Positions 42,808-52,792 of a stretch of 64,000 nucleotides of DNA are shown here, one piece after another. Within the stretch, counting starts at the first letter, position 1; every line of letters starts with the position of its first letter. The notes under the pieces were generated by a model. The model made no database searches and had not been told where the DNA came from. It saw nothing but the letters and a program-made list of their open reading frames with translations. A program made the translations under genes and the position numbers. The stretch is from Paenibacillus sp. 1001270B_150601_E10 (GTDB lineage: Bacteria; Bacillota; Bacilli; Paenibacillales; Paenibacillaceae): contig NZ_JADMOL010000004.1 in the NCBI RefSeq assembly GCF_015558675.1, positions 298,157 through 362,156 on the forward strand, read 5' to 3'.

Positions 42808-43896
42808 GTGACAACGATAAATGACACTTCAGCTGCTTTGTCAGCGACAGACCGTGAGCATAGCCTCATCCTAGCAATCGAGACAAGCTGTGATGAGACT
42901 TCTGTTGCGGTCATTCGTGATGGCAAAGAGGTGCTGAGCAATATGGTATCGAGCCAGATTGACGTCCATCGTCGATTTGGCGGTGTTGTACCCGAGATTG
43001 CTTCGAGAAAGCATGTAGAAACGATAACGATCATGATCGAGCAGGCAGTTGAAGAAGCCGGCATTAAGCTGGATGAGCTTCATGCAATTGCCGTTACGCA
43101 AGGTCCTGGACTTGTGGGAGCCCTTATTGTGGGGATCATGGCGGCGAAGTCGCTATCGCTGGCATTAGGCATCCCGATTATTGGCACCCATCACATCGCC
43201 GGTCATATTTATGCGAATCGACTTGTGACGGAACTGCAATATCCATGCATGGCCTTGGTTGTGTCTGGCGGGCATACCGAGATTGTATATATGGAAGCAG
43301 AAGGGAGCTTCCAGCTTGTCGGCAGAACGCGTGACGATGCTGTCGGCGAGGCGTATGACAAAGTCGCACGCGCTATCGGGCTTCCTTATCCAGGCGGTCC
43401 GCATGTCGACCGACTTGCGATGGAAGCAAGCAAGGCAGTGGAACTGCCCCGCTCATGGCTTGGGCCGGATTCCTATGACTTTAGTTTCAGCGGCTTAAAG
43501 TCCGCTGTGCTGAACGCACTCAACCAAAGCAAGATGAAGGGCGAGGAGCTTGATCACGGCGAGCTTGCGCGCGGCTTCCAGGAGTCGGTTATCGACGTGC
43601 TGGTGGAGAAGTCGATGCGCGCGGTGAAGGAATATGGGGCGAAGCAGCTGCTCTTATGCGGCGGTGTTGCAGCCAACAAAGGTCTTCGTGCAGCGCTGAC
43701 AGCGAGAAGCGAAGCTGAAGGCGTAGAGCTTGTCATTCCTCCGTTCCAATACTGCACGGATAATGCAGCCATGATTGGAGCGGCCGCTCATTTGAAGTGG
43801 AAGCAGGGAGCATTTAATGCTCTTGATTTCAATGTTCATCCTTCTTTCTCCTTGGAAAAGTGGATGAATCCGATTATGGAGAGCAAGAGCGAATAG
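42808..43896 (+). CDS. tsaD: tRNA N6-adenosine threonylcarbamoyltransferase TsaD
   Basis: 362 residues. ILAIETSCDETSVAVI, GGVVPEIASRKHVE, the iron site GTHHIAGHIYANR (H-x3-H), LVVSGGHTEIVYM, GEAYDKVAR, GGVAANKGLR and CTDNAAMIGAAA are all present. It transfers the threonylcarbamoyl group to A37. The start is GTG 42808; the first 19 residues before the core are a modest extension. It ends the operon at the terminator 43928 and converges with the ABC-F gene across the DnaA-box region. Confidence 0.97.
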   Translation: MTTINDTSAALSATDREHSLILAIETSCDETSVAVIRDGKEVLSNMVSSQIDVHRRFGGVVPEIASRKHVETITIMIEQAVEEAGIKLDELHAIAVTQGPGLVGALIVGIMAAKSLSLALGIPIIGTHHIAGHIYANRLVTELQYPCMALVVSGGHTEIVYMEAEGSFQLVGRTRDDAVGEAYDKVARAIGLPYPGGPHVDRLAMEASKAVELPRSWLGPDSYDFSFSGLKSAVLNALNQSKMKGEELDHGELARGFQESVIDVLVEKSMRAVKEYGAKQLLLCGGVAANKGLRAALTARSEAEGVELVIPPFQYCTDNAAMIGAAAHLKWKQGAFNALDFNVHPSFSLEKWMNPIMESKSE

Positions 43897-43927
43897 TTGG
43901 CATTATAGGAACGTGTTGCAGATCTAG

Positions 43928-43980
43928 AGCTGCTGTATCTTTCTTTGTCTTGTGACGAAGAGGGGTGCAGCAGCTTTTTT
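43928..43980 (+). terminator. Terminator after tsaD
   Basis: AGCTGCTG (43928-43935) pairs with CAGCAGCT (43968-43975), followed by TTTTT; loop about 30 nt. Confidence 0.8.
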
Positions 43981-44079
43981 GATGAGTTTGATCTGTCATT
44001 TTATTTTTATAGACGCGGAAAATACAGATAAATTTCTCATTGGCATAGGTCGAAGGTCCTCGGAGGATGTCTAACCTTG

Positions 44080-44330
44080 TTGACAAAAGTTATCCACATA
44101 TCCCGATAAAAATGTGGATTAACCGCTTACATTCCTTTCCTGTACGATTTCGGTTTTACATGAAAAAGGGGATAGATTTTTCATTTTTACTTGTGTAATC
44201 TGTGGATAGTGTGCATAATTTAGTGGATAATGTTGGTTTTTATGCAAAAGTCCTTTTGTAGAGCCGATAATTTATGAAAATGTAGCAATTTTTGTTTTCA
44301 TTATAGAATGAACATTGTGGATAATTCGAC
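44080..44330. promoter_or_regulatory. Cluster of five DnaA boxes
   Basis: In an AT-rich 500-nt gap: TTATCCACA at 44090-44098 (+, perfect); TAATCCACA at 44113-44121 (-); CTATCCACA at 44201-44209 (-); TTATCCACT at 44222-44230 (-); TTATCCACA at 44316-44324 (-, perfect). Each imperfect box has one mismatch to TTATCCACA. The rest of the gap from 43981 to 44478 holds no gene. A TTGACA at 44080-44085 overlaps the first box but has no good -10. Clusters like this bind DnaA and help time replication start; I recall that B. subtilis has one between the same two genes (gcp/tsaD and ydiF). Confidence 0.7.
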
Positions 44331-44478
44331 AGCGTTTTTACGACTTTATTCGACAATATTCTATCTTCGTCTTATCTAGTATTACTCTTTGGCTGCAAGA
44401 GGAGCTGTACACTACATGATAGAGGGATTAAACACGCTTCTATTCAAATAAAACGATAATCCAATCTAATGCAGAGAC

Positions 44479-44527
44479 AAAAGAGCCCCTCTTCGGTTCA
44501 AAAAGTATCTGAACTGAGAAGGACTCT
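44479..44527 (-). terminator. Terminator after the ABC-F gene
   Basis: On the - strand an imperfect stem of about 17 bp (arms 44527-44510 and 44500-44482) ends in TTTT, 22 nt after the stop codon. Confidence 0.7.
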
Positions 44528-44548
44528 ATATCTTAAGGATACGATCTA

Positions 44549-46522
44549 TTATGAAGGATCCATGCAGGATTCCCATTCTGCATAAGTCTCTTCCAATTGC
44601 TTTCGCTGCTCATCTAATTTTTGTTGTATTTTCTGCAGCTGCATGTAATCATTGTAAATTGCTGGATCGGCAAGCTGTGCTTCCTGCTCTTCAATTGCGG
44701 CTTCCAGATCTGCAATTTGCTCCTCAAGCTGCTCGATGCGGCGCTGTCTTGCTCGCTCCTCGCGCTTTGCCTGCTTTTCCAATTCGAATTGTTCCGCACC
44801 TGAGACGGTTTTATCTTCGACTGAAGTTTGTGCCCCAGCTTTCGAGAATGCAGTCGGGCCGCCAGCAGCAGTAATTTGGCGATTGCGAAGCTCCTCGTCT
44901 TCGGTAAGCTCCTGTTTTTTCACGACATAGTCATCGTAATTGCCCAGATAAGCCGTCGTCCCTTTAGGGCCCAACTCAATCACACGCTCGGCCATCTTAT
45001 TAAGGAAGTAACGGTCATGGGAGATGAAGAAGACAGTTCCTTCATAATCCATTAAAGCTGACTCCAGCACTTCCTTACTGAATAGATCCAAGTGGTTGGT
45101 CGGCTCATCCAAGATGAGTACATTCGCTTGCTGAAGCATTAGCTTTGCGAGTGCCACACGTGCTTTCTCTCCACCGCTTAGGGAGCTGACCTTCTTCTGT
45201 ACGTCATCTCCGCTGAAGAGGAAGTTGCCGAGTACCGTTCGGATTCGAACCTCATCCATATTCGGATAGGTCGACCACAGCTCCTCAAGCACCGTGAGAT
45301 TGGAGTTCAAATTGGTCTGCTCTTGATCATAGTATCCGATCGAGACATGCGTGCCCCATTCAAAGGAGCCTGCTGCTAATGGATGTTTGTTGATCAAGGT
45401 GCGGAGCATCGTTGACTTGCCAATCCCATTCGGTCCGATAAGGGCAACCATTTCTCCGCGGTACAGGTCCAAGTTGGCATGCTGGAACAATGGCGGCTCT
45501 TCATCGTAAGCGACCGATAACTCGCGCGCGTGAAGCACATCGTGTCCAGTAGGTCTTGTGATCTCAAAGGAGAATCTCGCCTTCTTCAGTTCGCCAAGCG
45601 GCTTGTCGATTCGTTCCATCTTCTCAAGCGCCTTGCGGCGGCTTTGGGCGCGCTTTGTTGTGGAGGCACGGACAATATTGCGCTGGATGAAGTCCTCCAT
45701 CTTCGCGATATCCTCCTGCTGCTTCTCGTATAACTTCAGCTGCTGCTCATACTCCAGCGCTTTAAGCTCCATGTACTTCGTATAGTTGCCGGTATAGCGC
45801 TTCGCCTGATGACGCTCAATCTCAACAATGGACGTTACCATTGCATCGAGGAAGTAACGGTCATGGGATACGACCAATACGCCGCCAGGATAAGCTCGCA
45901 GGTACTGCTCTAGCCAGGTCAGCGTCTCGATGTCCAGATGGTTCGTCGGCTCATCGAGGAGCAGCAGATCGGGCTCTTGAAGCAGCATACGCGCTAAGGC
46001 GAGTCGGGTCTTCTGGCCCCCGCTCAACGTCTGGACAGGGGTGTCAGGGCTCATCTCGCCAAATCCCATACCGCTTAATATGCCTCGTACTTTAGCTTCC
46101 ATGGCATAGCCGCCCTGCTCGCGGAACCATTCTGAACGTGACGCATACTTCGCAAGCACTTCTTCATAGCGCGAAGTGTCTTCAGCGACCTTCGGGTCAG
46201 CGATCTGCCGCTCAAGTTCGCGAAGCTCTTTTTCCACATCAACAAGGTGAGCAAAGACCTGCATCAGCTCGTCCCATAGGGATCGGTCGGACTGAAGGCC
46301 TGTATTTTGGGCCAGATAACCGATTTCTGTTTCTTTTGATTTGTATATCATTCCTGAATCTGCAGTCAGTTCGCCGGATATAATTTTGAGCAGGGTGGAT
46401 TTCCCAGCGCCGTTAACACCGACAAGACCAATCCGCTCGCGCTCATTCATATGAAACGATATATTAGTCAATACAGGGGTAATCCCGTAATGTTTGGATA
46501 CATTATTGACTTGAAGCAGCAA
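44549..46522 (-). CDS. ABC-F family ATPase (YdiF-like)
   Basis: 657 residues with two ABC domains: Walker A GVNGAGKSTLLKI and GPNGIGKSTMLRT, signatures LSGGQKTRLALAR and LSGGEKARVALAK, Walker B LLLLDEPTNHLD and VLILDEPTNHLD, the linker between the domains, and a C-terminal coiled coil rich in Glu/Arg. No membrane part. ABC-F proteins act on the ribosome E site; by gene context it equals YdiF of B. subtilis. The start is TTG 46522, 8 nt after GGAGG; the ATG at 46546 lies before that site. Confidence 0.93.
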   Translation of the reverse strand: MLLQVNNVSKHYGITPVLTNISFHMNERERIGLVGVNGAGKSTLLKIISGELTADSGMIYKSKETEIGYLAQNTGLQSDRSLWDELMQVFAHLVDVEKELRELERQIADPKVAEDTSRYEEVLAKYASRSEWFREQGGYAMEAKVRGILSGMGFGEMSPDTPVQTLSGGQKTRLALARMLLQEPDLLLLDEPTNHLDIETLTWLEQYLRAYPGGVLVVSHDRYFLDAMVTSIVEIERHQAKRYTGNYTKYMELKALEYEQQLKLYEKQQEDIAKMEDFIQRNIVRASTTKRAQSRRKALEKMERIDKPLGELKKARFSFEITRPTGHDVLHARELSVAYDEEPPLFQHANLDLYRGEMVALIGPNGIGKSTMLRTLINKHPLAAGSFEWGTHVSIGYYDQEQTNLNSNLTVLEELWSTYPNMDEVRIRTVLGNFLFSGDDVQKKVSSLSGGEKARVALAKLMLQQANVLILDEPTNHLDLFSKEVLESALMDYEGTVFFISHDRYFLNKMAERVIELGPKGTTAYLGNYDDYVVKKQELTEDEELRNRQITAAGGPTAFSKAGAQTSVEDKTVSGAEQFELEKQAKREERARQRRIEQLEEQIADLEAAIEEQEAQLADPAIYNDYMQLQKIQQKLDEQRKQLEETYAEWESCMDPS

Positions 46523-46708
46523 AGATATCTCCTCCATTTTGGTCAAACTATCCCTAGTTTACATGAAAACAAGCGTTTAGGCGATGCTAGCGCGCATAAA
46601 ATGACCATAACAGTGGCAGGAAAGCATTAACGATGGTAAACTTAAGTTGAAAATCATGAAAAATTGTGAAAGTTAGTTGTGAAAGTCAAAAGTAAGGTGG
46701 CGATGGGA

Positions 46709-47359
46709 ATGAATAAGGAGCAACTCACGCATCATACATCCGTAAAGGTGAAGAAGCAGGAGCTAAGATCGCAATTAAAGCGTGCTCGTCAGGATATCGA
46801 ACCATCGAAGCGGCTCCAAGCAAGCGAGGCTGCATGTGCCCGGGCGTCACAACTATTAGAAGTGCTGCGTCAAGATACAGCCAAGCGGCTGACCCTATGC
46901 GCGTATATGCCGTATGGACCAGAGTTAGACATTATTCCCCTTATGGAAGCTTGCTTATCAAGAGGGGACCTCATATATATACCTCGTACAATGCGTGAGA
47001 ATCATACGCTCCAGTGGATGGAGTGGAATGCGGATACACCGCTTGAGACCGGCGTATTTGGGATTCGTGAACCATCCCAAGAAGCTAAAGCTTTATCCAT
47101 GGAGACGATGAAGACTATCGATGCCGTTCTTGTTCCAGGTCTCGGCTTTGATCGAAGCGGCGGTCGACTTGGGATGGGAGCCGGCTATTATGATCGGTTT
47201 TTATCAATGTGGCAGAATGCTGAGGATGGTGAGAAGCCATGCTTGATCAGTGTTTGCTTTGAAGAACAGCTAGTTGAGCAAGTGCCCGTAGAGCCTCACG
47301 ATGAAGTGATTGATGTGCTGATTACGCCAGAGCAAGTGATTTGGACGGACAAAAGATGA
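46709..47359 (+). CDS. 5-formyltetrahydrofolate cyclo-ligase
   Basis: 216 residues. KKQELRSQLKRAR at the start, LCAYMPYGPELDIIPL, and the nucleotide/folate block VPGLGFDRSGGRLGMGAGYYDRFL near residue 145. It turns 5-formyl-THF into 5,10-methenyl-THF with ATP, recycling the dead-end folate that accumulates in spores and stressed cells. Start ATG 46709 follows AAGGTGG by 8 nt; GTG 46679 is the earliest in-frame start without a ribosome site. It is followed by the molybdopterin gene. Confidence 0.92.
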   Translation: MNKEQLTHHTSVKVKKQELRSQLKRARQDIEPSKRLQASEAACARASQLLEVLRQDTAKRLTLCAYMPYGPELDIIPLMEACLSRGDLIYIPRTMRENHTLQWMEWNADTPLETGVFGIREPSQEAKALSMETMKTIDAVLVPGLGFDRSGGRLGMGAGYYDRFLSMWQNAEDGEKPCLISVCFEEQLVEQVPVEPHDEVIDVLITPEQVIWTDKR

Positions 47360-47421
47360 ACGCGGATACCTTAATTTAGATAAATACAACGGCGATGTGG
47401 ATTGAAAGGAGGATTTCAACA

Positions 47422-47919
47422 GTGAGATGGAAGGTAGCGATACTTACAGCAAGCGATAAAGGTTCGCGAGGAGAACGAGAGGATACGAGCGCGCAGGTGC
47501 TTCGTGAATTAGTGGAAGAAGAGATTAATGGTGAGATTGTCGAGTATCGCATTGTACCGGATGAAATGAATGAGATCACGGCAGCGCTTATTGAGATGGC
47601 CGACTACTTTAAAGCGGATCTTATCTTGACAACGGGCGGAACAGGACTTGCGCCAAGGGATGTCACACCAGAGGCAACCTTGAAGGTTGTCGATCGCGTC
47701 GTTCCAGGAATTGCTGAAGCGATGCGTTATTTCTCGATGCAGAAGACAAGGCGCGCGATGCTCTCAAGAGGCGTCTGCGGGATTCGCAACCGTACGCTGA
47801 TCATCAATCTGCCTGGCAGCCCCAAGGGTGTGCATGAGAACATTATGGCGGTCATAGATCAACTGCCCCATGCGCTTGAAGTGGCAAGTGGGCGATATCA
47901 CGATCACGATATAAGCTAA
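47422..47919 (+). CDS. MoaB/MogA family molybdenum cofactor protein
   Basis: 165 residues: VAILTASDKGSRGEREDTS, LILTTGGTGLAPRDVTPEAT (molybdopterin-binding loop) and INLPGSPKGVHENI. These are the MogA/MoaB marks; MogA adenylylates molybdopterin before Mo insertion, while some MoaB proteins have unclear roles. Length (165) fits the MoaB group. Start GTG 47422 is 10 nt after AAGGAGG. In B. subtilis the same stretch carries moaC and rex; neither is present here. Confidence 0.9.
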   Translation: MRWKVAILTASDKGSRGEREDTSAQVLRELVEEEINGEIVEYRIVPDEMNEITAALIEMADYFKADLILTTGGTGLAPRDVTPEATLKVVDRVVPGIAEAMRYFSMQKTRRAMLSRGVCGIRNRTLIINLPGSPKGVHENIMAVIDQLPHALEVASGRYHDHDIS

Positions 47920-48107
47920 TTCTTTGTATCGATCCAAATGCTAGAATGAATAGAGTATAAATTTGCGGCAGACACCTTCATAGGAATTGTGTATTTTTTC
48001 AAAATTTTGTGAGACTTCTTGGTATTTTGTGGATGGGTTATGATATGATAATAATCACATTGGTGAAAACATATGAACCCTTCCTCAATCGAAAGGAGTC
48101 GATAGTG

Positions 48108-48362
48108 ATGTTCTCAGGAATCGGTGCTACAGGAGTGCTGTTAATCCTCCTCATTGCTCTATTGTTGTTCGGACCGAATAAGCTGCCTGAACTTGGACGT
48201 GCCTTCGGCAGAACGCTGCGCGAGTTCAAGGCAGGTGCAAGAGATATGATGGACGATGAGGATTCCAAGAGCTCCTCACGCAAGGAAATTGTGCAGGAAG
48301 AAGTTGTTTCCAAGACGTCAGCCCTTAATCAGAACGAGCAGTCTCGCAGACTTCCAGAGTAA
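48108..48362 (+). CDS. tatA: Twin-arginine translocase subunit TatA
   Basis: 84 residues from ATG 48108, 8 nt after AAAGGAG. One N-terminal span (TGVLLILLIALLLFG) followed by FGPNKLPELGRAFGRTLREFK, the amphipathic helix with the conserved F-G-x-x-x-L-P-x-L-G. The tail is acidic and disordered. It forms the pore for folded Tat substrates. The longer open frame upstream lacks a ribosome site. No separate TatB is present, as in Bacillus two-component Tat systems. By gene order it is the TatAy equivalent. Confidence 0.95.
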   Translation: MFSGIGATGVLLILLIALLLFGPNKLPELGRAFGRTLREFKAGARDMMDDEDSKSSSRKEIVQEEVVSKTSALNQNEQSRRLPE

Positions 48363-48476
48363 GGATTCAAGCTACGAGCCACGACAAGGAGCGAGGATTC
48401 GAATCATATGATCGACAGGTTGTGAACTCTCGCTTCGAGCCGTCATTCTGCAAGGACAGGTTGGTGTGATGTTAGG

Positions 48477-49262
48477 ATGTCGCAATGGGATGAGGAACAA
48501 ATGACTTTTATCGAGCACTTTACAGAGCTTCGAAAGCGCATTATTTACATTCTTATTGTTCTTGTCGTCGGATTGGTTGGCGGCTTTATTGTCGCAGACC
48601 CGATCTATCAATATATTATTAAACAACCCCCAGCTAATGGCTTTACTTTCCACAGCTTTTCGTTATGGGACGGCGTTAGCATTTACATGAAGTTCTCGCT
48701 TATTGTGGCGATTGCGATCGCTCTTCCGTTTACGATGTATCAACTATGGGCATTTGTGAGTCCAGGCCTTCGCTCCGTTGAGAGGAAGGCTACACTAAAG
48801 TACATTCCCTTTGTCTTTTTATTATTTTTAGTCGGATTAGCGTTCGGCTACTTTGTTGTGTTTCCAATGGCCTATCAGTTTACGACAAATATCAACCAGT
48901 ACTTGCATCTCGAAGAGACCTACGGGATTACACAATATCTGACGTTCATGTTCAACATTCTGCTGCCAATGTCGATTTTGTTCGAATTACCGCTTGTTAT
49001 TATGTTTTTGACAGGTATTCGACTTTTGAATCCGCTCAGGCTGCGCAAGATGAGACGAATTGCTTATTTTGCACTTGTTGTGATCGGGGTTACCTTATCG
49101 CCGCCGGATGTTATGTCAGATATACTTGTTACCATCCCGCTTCTGGTCCTATATGAGTTCAGTGTATTTATGTCTTCTATTGTGTATCGGAAGCAGCTGA
49201 AACAGCAGATGGAGTGGGAAAAACAGTTTGATGCTGAAGGCAGTGAAGCCTCCAGTGCATAG
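48477..49262 (+). CDS. tatC: Twin-arginine translocase subunit TatC
   Basis: 261 residues, six spans. MTFIEHFTELRKRIIYILIV contains the conserved E-L-R-x-R of the signal-binding site; FVSPGLRSVERK, FGYFVVFPMAYQF, FELPLVIMFL and LSPPDVMSDI follow the TatC pattern. It recognises the twin-arginine signal and recruits TatA. Start ATG 48477 gives an 8-residue leader; ATG 48501 has GAGGAA before it and is a fair alternative. It is 114 nt downstream of tatA. Confidence 0.95.
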   Translation: MSQWDEEQMTFIEHFTELRKRIIYILIVLVVGLVGGFIVADPIYQYIIKQPPANGFTFHSFSLWDGVSIYMKFSLIVAIAIALPFTMYQLWAFVSPGLRSVERKATLKYIPFVFLLFLVGLAFGYFVVFPMAYQFTTNINQYLHLEETYGITQYLTFMFNILLPMSILFELPLVIMFLTGIRLLNPLRLRKMRRIAYFALVVIGVTLSPPDVMSDILVTIPLLVLYEFSVFMSSIVYRKQLKQQMEWEKQFDAEGSEASSA

Positions 49263-49274
49263 TGTTGCATATCA

Positions 49275-49327
49275 AAGCGACTTCGTGAATGAATGCTGAT
49301 GGCGTTTGTGAACCAAGTTGCTTTTTT
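49275..49327 (+). terminator. Terminator after tatC
   Basis: AAGCGACTT (49275-49283) pairs with AAGTTGCTT (49315-49323), with a T-run to 49327; loop about 31 nt. Confidence 0.65.
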
Positions 49328-49365
49328 GTGACTTCGCCCTTTATCATTTTTTCATTTCAAAGCAC

Positions 49366-49394
49366 TTGCAAACTGAATCGGATTTAAGTATCAT
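49366..49394 (+). promoter_or_regulatory. SigA-type promoter of groESL
   Basis: TTGCAA (49366-49371) and TATCAT (49389-49394) with a 17-nt spacer, directly before the CIRCE operator. Confidence 0.65.
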
Positions 49395-49405
49395 ATAAAT
49401 TGTTA

Positions 49406-49432
49406 TTAGCACTAACCTGACCCGAGTGCTAA
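49406..49432 (+). promoter_or_regulatory. CIRCE operator (HrcA binding site)
   Basis: Left arm TTAGCACTA (49406-49414), 9-nt spacer, right arm GAGTGCTAA (49424-49432). The only departure from the CIRCE consensus is A for C in the last base of the left arm. HrcA bound here keeps groESL low until heat or unfolded protein removes it. Confidence 0.95.
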
Positions 49433-49518
49433 TAATCCACTTTTGTTAAAGACGGGGTAAGCGAATATCGCTTAATCCCCACTTATATTTACTCTTTTGA
49501 TTAAGGAGGCTGTTTTTC

Positions 49519-49800
49519 ATGATCAAACCTTTAGGTGAACGCGTATTGATTGAAGCAATCGCGAAGGAAGAAACAACTGCTTTTGGTATCGTATTGCCTG
49601 AGACAGCTAAGGAAAAGCCACAAGAAGGTAAAGTTATCGCTGTTGGTAGTGGCGTATGGAAAGACGGACAACGTGTTCCTTTGGAAATCAAAGAAGGCGA
49701 TCGTGTGATCTTCTCCAAGTACGCTGGAACTGAAATCAAGTTCGAAGGTAAAGAGTATTTGATTATGAAAGAAAGCGATATTCATGCAATCGTTGGCTAA
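49519..49800 (+). CDS. groES: Co-chaperonin GroES
   Basis: 93 residues. [17 protein letters not shown], a mobile loop near residues 20-32 and the [23 protein letters not shown]-terminal block agree with GroES. It caps the GroEL barrel. AAGGAGG lies 10 nt before the ATG. Codon use is shifted to preferred codons compared with the EPS genes, as expected for a highly expressed gene. Confidence 0.98.
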   Translation: MIKPLGERVLIEAIAKEETTAFGIVLPETAKEKPQEGKVIAVGSGVWKDGQRVPLEIKEGDRVIFSKYAGTEIKFEGKEYLIMKESDIHAIVG

Positions 49801-49886
49801 TGAAGGCCGCTTGCTGAATCGTTGATTTCAAACATACCGCGTTCCGCAGTGTATGCGGAAGCGATGCACGTATACATGATATATGA

Positions 49887-51536
<1,650 letters not shown>

Positions 51537-51554
51537 TCATTGCCCGATATAAAG

Positions 51555-51582
51555 AAAAAGGCTCCGATTCGGGGCCTTTTTC
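51555..51582. terminator. Bidirectional terminator between groEL and the MerR gene
   Basis: AAAAAGGCTCC (51554-51564) pairs with GGGGCCTTTTT (51571-51581) around a 6-nt loop; the A-run on one side and the T-run on the other let it work for both converging genes. Confidence 0.85.
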
Positions 51583-51587
51583 CTATT

Positions 51588-52321
51588 TTATTTCTTTGTC
51601 GAAGCATAGTTCTTTGCTGCGATGCAGACGTAATAGCTAAGGCCTGTTTGCTGTGCTTCCAGCATAGTGCGATGGAATTCATCGGATAGGTAAAATCGTG
51701 ACTGGTGAGCGAAGCTTCTGGCATCGATATCTTGATCTTGCCCCAAAAATTGTACGTGCTGTTCAATAGCTTTCAGTACTTTGTCATCGTTGACACTCAC
51801 GTTGTCTTTCAAAGCGGTAGCCATGAACTGCAAAAAGGCCGCAGCTTCTTCTGCCTTTTTGTTCATTTCAATTGGATCCAAGTGCTCTGTATCCAATTGA
51901 TAGTTATAGTTCTCTTGTAAATGCTCGTTTTGTGCCTCTAAAGCCCGCTCCCATTCCTCTTTATTCAATCCTTCAAACATCTTTGCAGCATCCATCCTTG
52001 TTCTCTTCCTTTCATGTGAAATGGTGTCTTCCAAGGTGTGCATGATACTATCCTGCCGTTCCCGCAATAACTCTTGCTGCTCCAGCAAGCATTGAAGTCG
52101 TTCCGGCTCTTGATCTAAAGCTGTTTTGATCCCTCCAAGGAAACATCAAGCTCGCGATAAAACAAGATTTGCTGCAGCCGCTCTAGTTCGTGAACACCGT
52201 AGTATCGGTATCCATTCTCCATGACTATAGCAGACAGGAGTAGGCCGATTTTTTGATAGTGGTATAGGGTTTTGATCGTTGTTCCCGATAGCTTAGCTAC
52301 TTCATGAACGGTGTATAGCAT
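51588..52321 (-). pseudogene. MerR-family regulator with TipAS domain, frameshifted
   Basis: Two frames make one gene. The first 60 or so codons (start 52321) encode a MerR winged helix: YTVHEVAKLSGTTIKTLYHY, GYRYYGVHELERLQQILFYR, then a stop at 52115. The second frame continues from there (IKTALDQEPERLQCLLEQQ) into the coiled coil and a TipAS ligand-binding domain (LNKEEWERALEAQNEHL, AHQSRFYLSDEFHRTM, GLSYYV). The join is near 52131, where TTGGAGGGATCAAA lacks one base to keep frame. Such regulators (TipAL/Mta type) sense drugs and turn on exporters or themselves. It could be a true mutation or a sequencing error; the C-terminal part has an ATG at 52088 but no good ribosome site. Confidence 0.85.
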
Positions 52322-52341
52322 TCATGTCACCCCCGGATTTG

Positions 52342-52372
52342 AGTATGAGGTCTGACCTTAGGTAGGAGTCAA
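52342..52372 (-). promoter_or_regulatory. MerR-type promoter with 19-bp spacer
   Basis: On the - strand TTGACT (52372-52367) and CATACT (52347-52342) are 19 bp apart, the long spacer that MerR proteins need to twist for activation. An imperfect dyad (GACTCCTA and TAAGGTC) fills the spacer. The gene start is 20 nt downstream, behind GGGGGTGA. Confidence 0.6.
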
Positions 52373-52516
52373 GTGTTATATCATTAGCACTGAGACGTAG
52401 TAAGAGAGAAACAGGAAAGTATCATTTCTAAGATATAACTAAAGATATGGAAGGATAGAATGATTGGGAAATGAGGCATAAAGGCAATGAGAGCTTCTTG
52501 CTGAATGATGATGTTC

Positions 52517-52593
52517 ACAACTGTGATATGAACTGTAATTACGATCTGAACAACTGCGATACAACTGTGTGATGAATAACTGTGATGTGAACG
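52517..52593. repeat. Degenerate short tandem repeat around AACTGTGAT
   Basis: The words AACTGTGAT, GAACTGT, GAACAACTGCGAT, AACTGTGTGAT, AACTGTGATGTGAAC follow each other over about 77 nt, giving four to five decayed copies of a 13-18-nt unit. No stop-free reading frame crosses them usefully. Confidence 0.4.
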
Positions 52594-52713
52594 ACGGTAA
52601 GGTCGGGACGACAACCAGATGTCTTTTCTTGTGCATCGCGCTCTTCGAAAAGGTTGAGAGGATAACAGATATCAACGTTTAAAGACTCAACTCATTCTAA
52701 ACGTTTTCTGGAC

Positions 52714-52758
52714 AACCATAAGTCCCTCTAGTCCGTTGACCTTAGAGAGACTATGGTT
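52714..52758 (-). terminator. Strong dyad downstream of thrS, no T-run
   Basis: AACCATA-AGTC-CCTCTA (52714-52730) is inverted as TAGAGAGACTATGGTT (52743-52758), about 15 paired bases. It lies 34 nt past the thrS stop. Without a T-run it may be a 3'-end-protecting structure rather than an intrinsic terminator. Confidence 0.4.
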
Positions 52759-52792
52759 TCCAAGTGAATGACTAATTACCGAGGAGAAAGGT

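Larger units (their letters stand above)
52373..52792. other. Intergenic stretch between merR promoter and thrS, repeats and dyads only
   Basis: 420 nt with no gene I can support. It holds a degenerate repeat (52517-52593), a long dyad (52714-52758) and two copies of AACGTT at 52675 and 52701. Open frames on the - strand are Ser/His/Ile-rich translations of the repeat and have no ribosome site. Confidence 0.45.

Noticed and set aside
44080-44110. TTGACA promoter within the DnaA-box region
   Set aside because: The nearest -10-like GATAAA needs a 19-nt spacer and no gene follows on the + strand.
52115-52140. Programmed -1 frameshift in the MerR gene
   Set aside because: No slippery heptamer in the right phase at the join; a simple base loss explains it.
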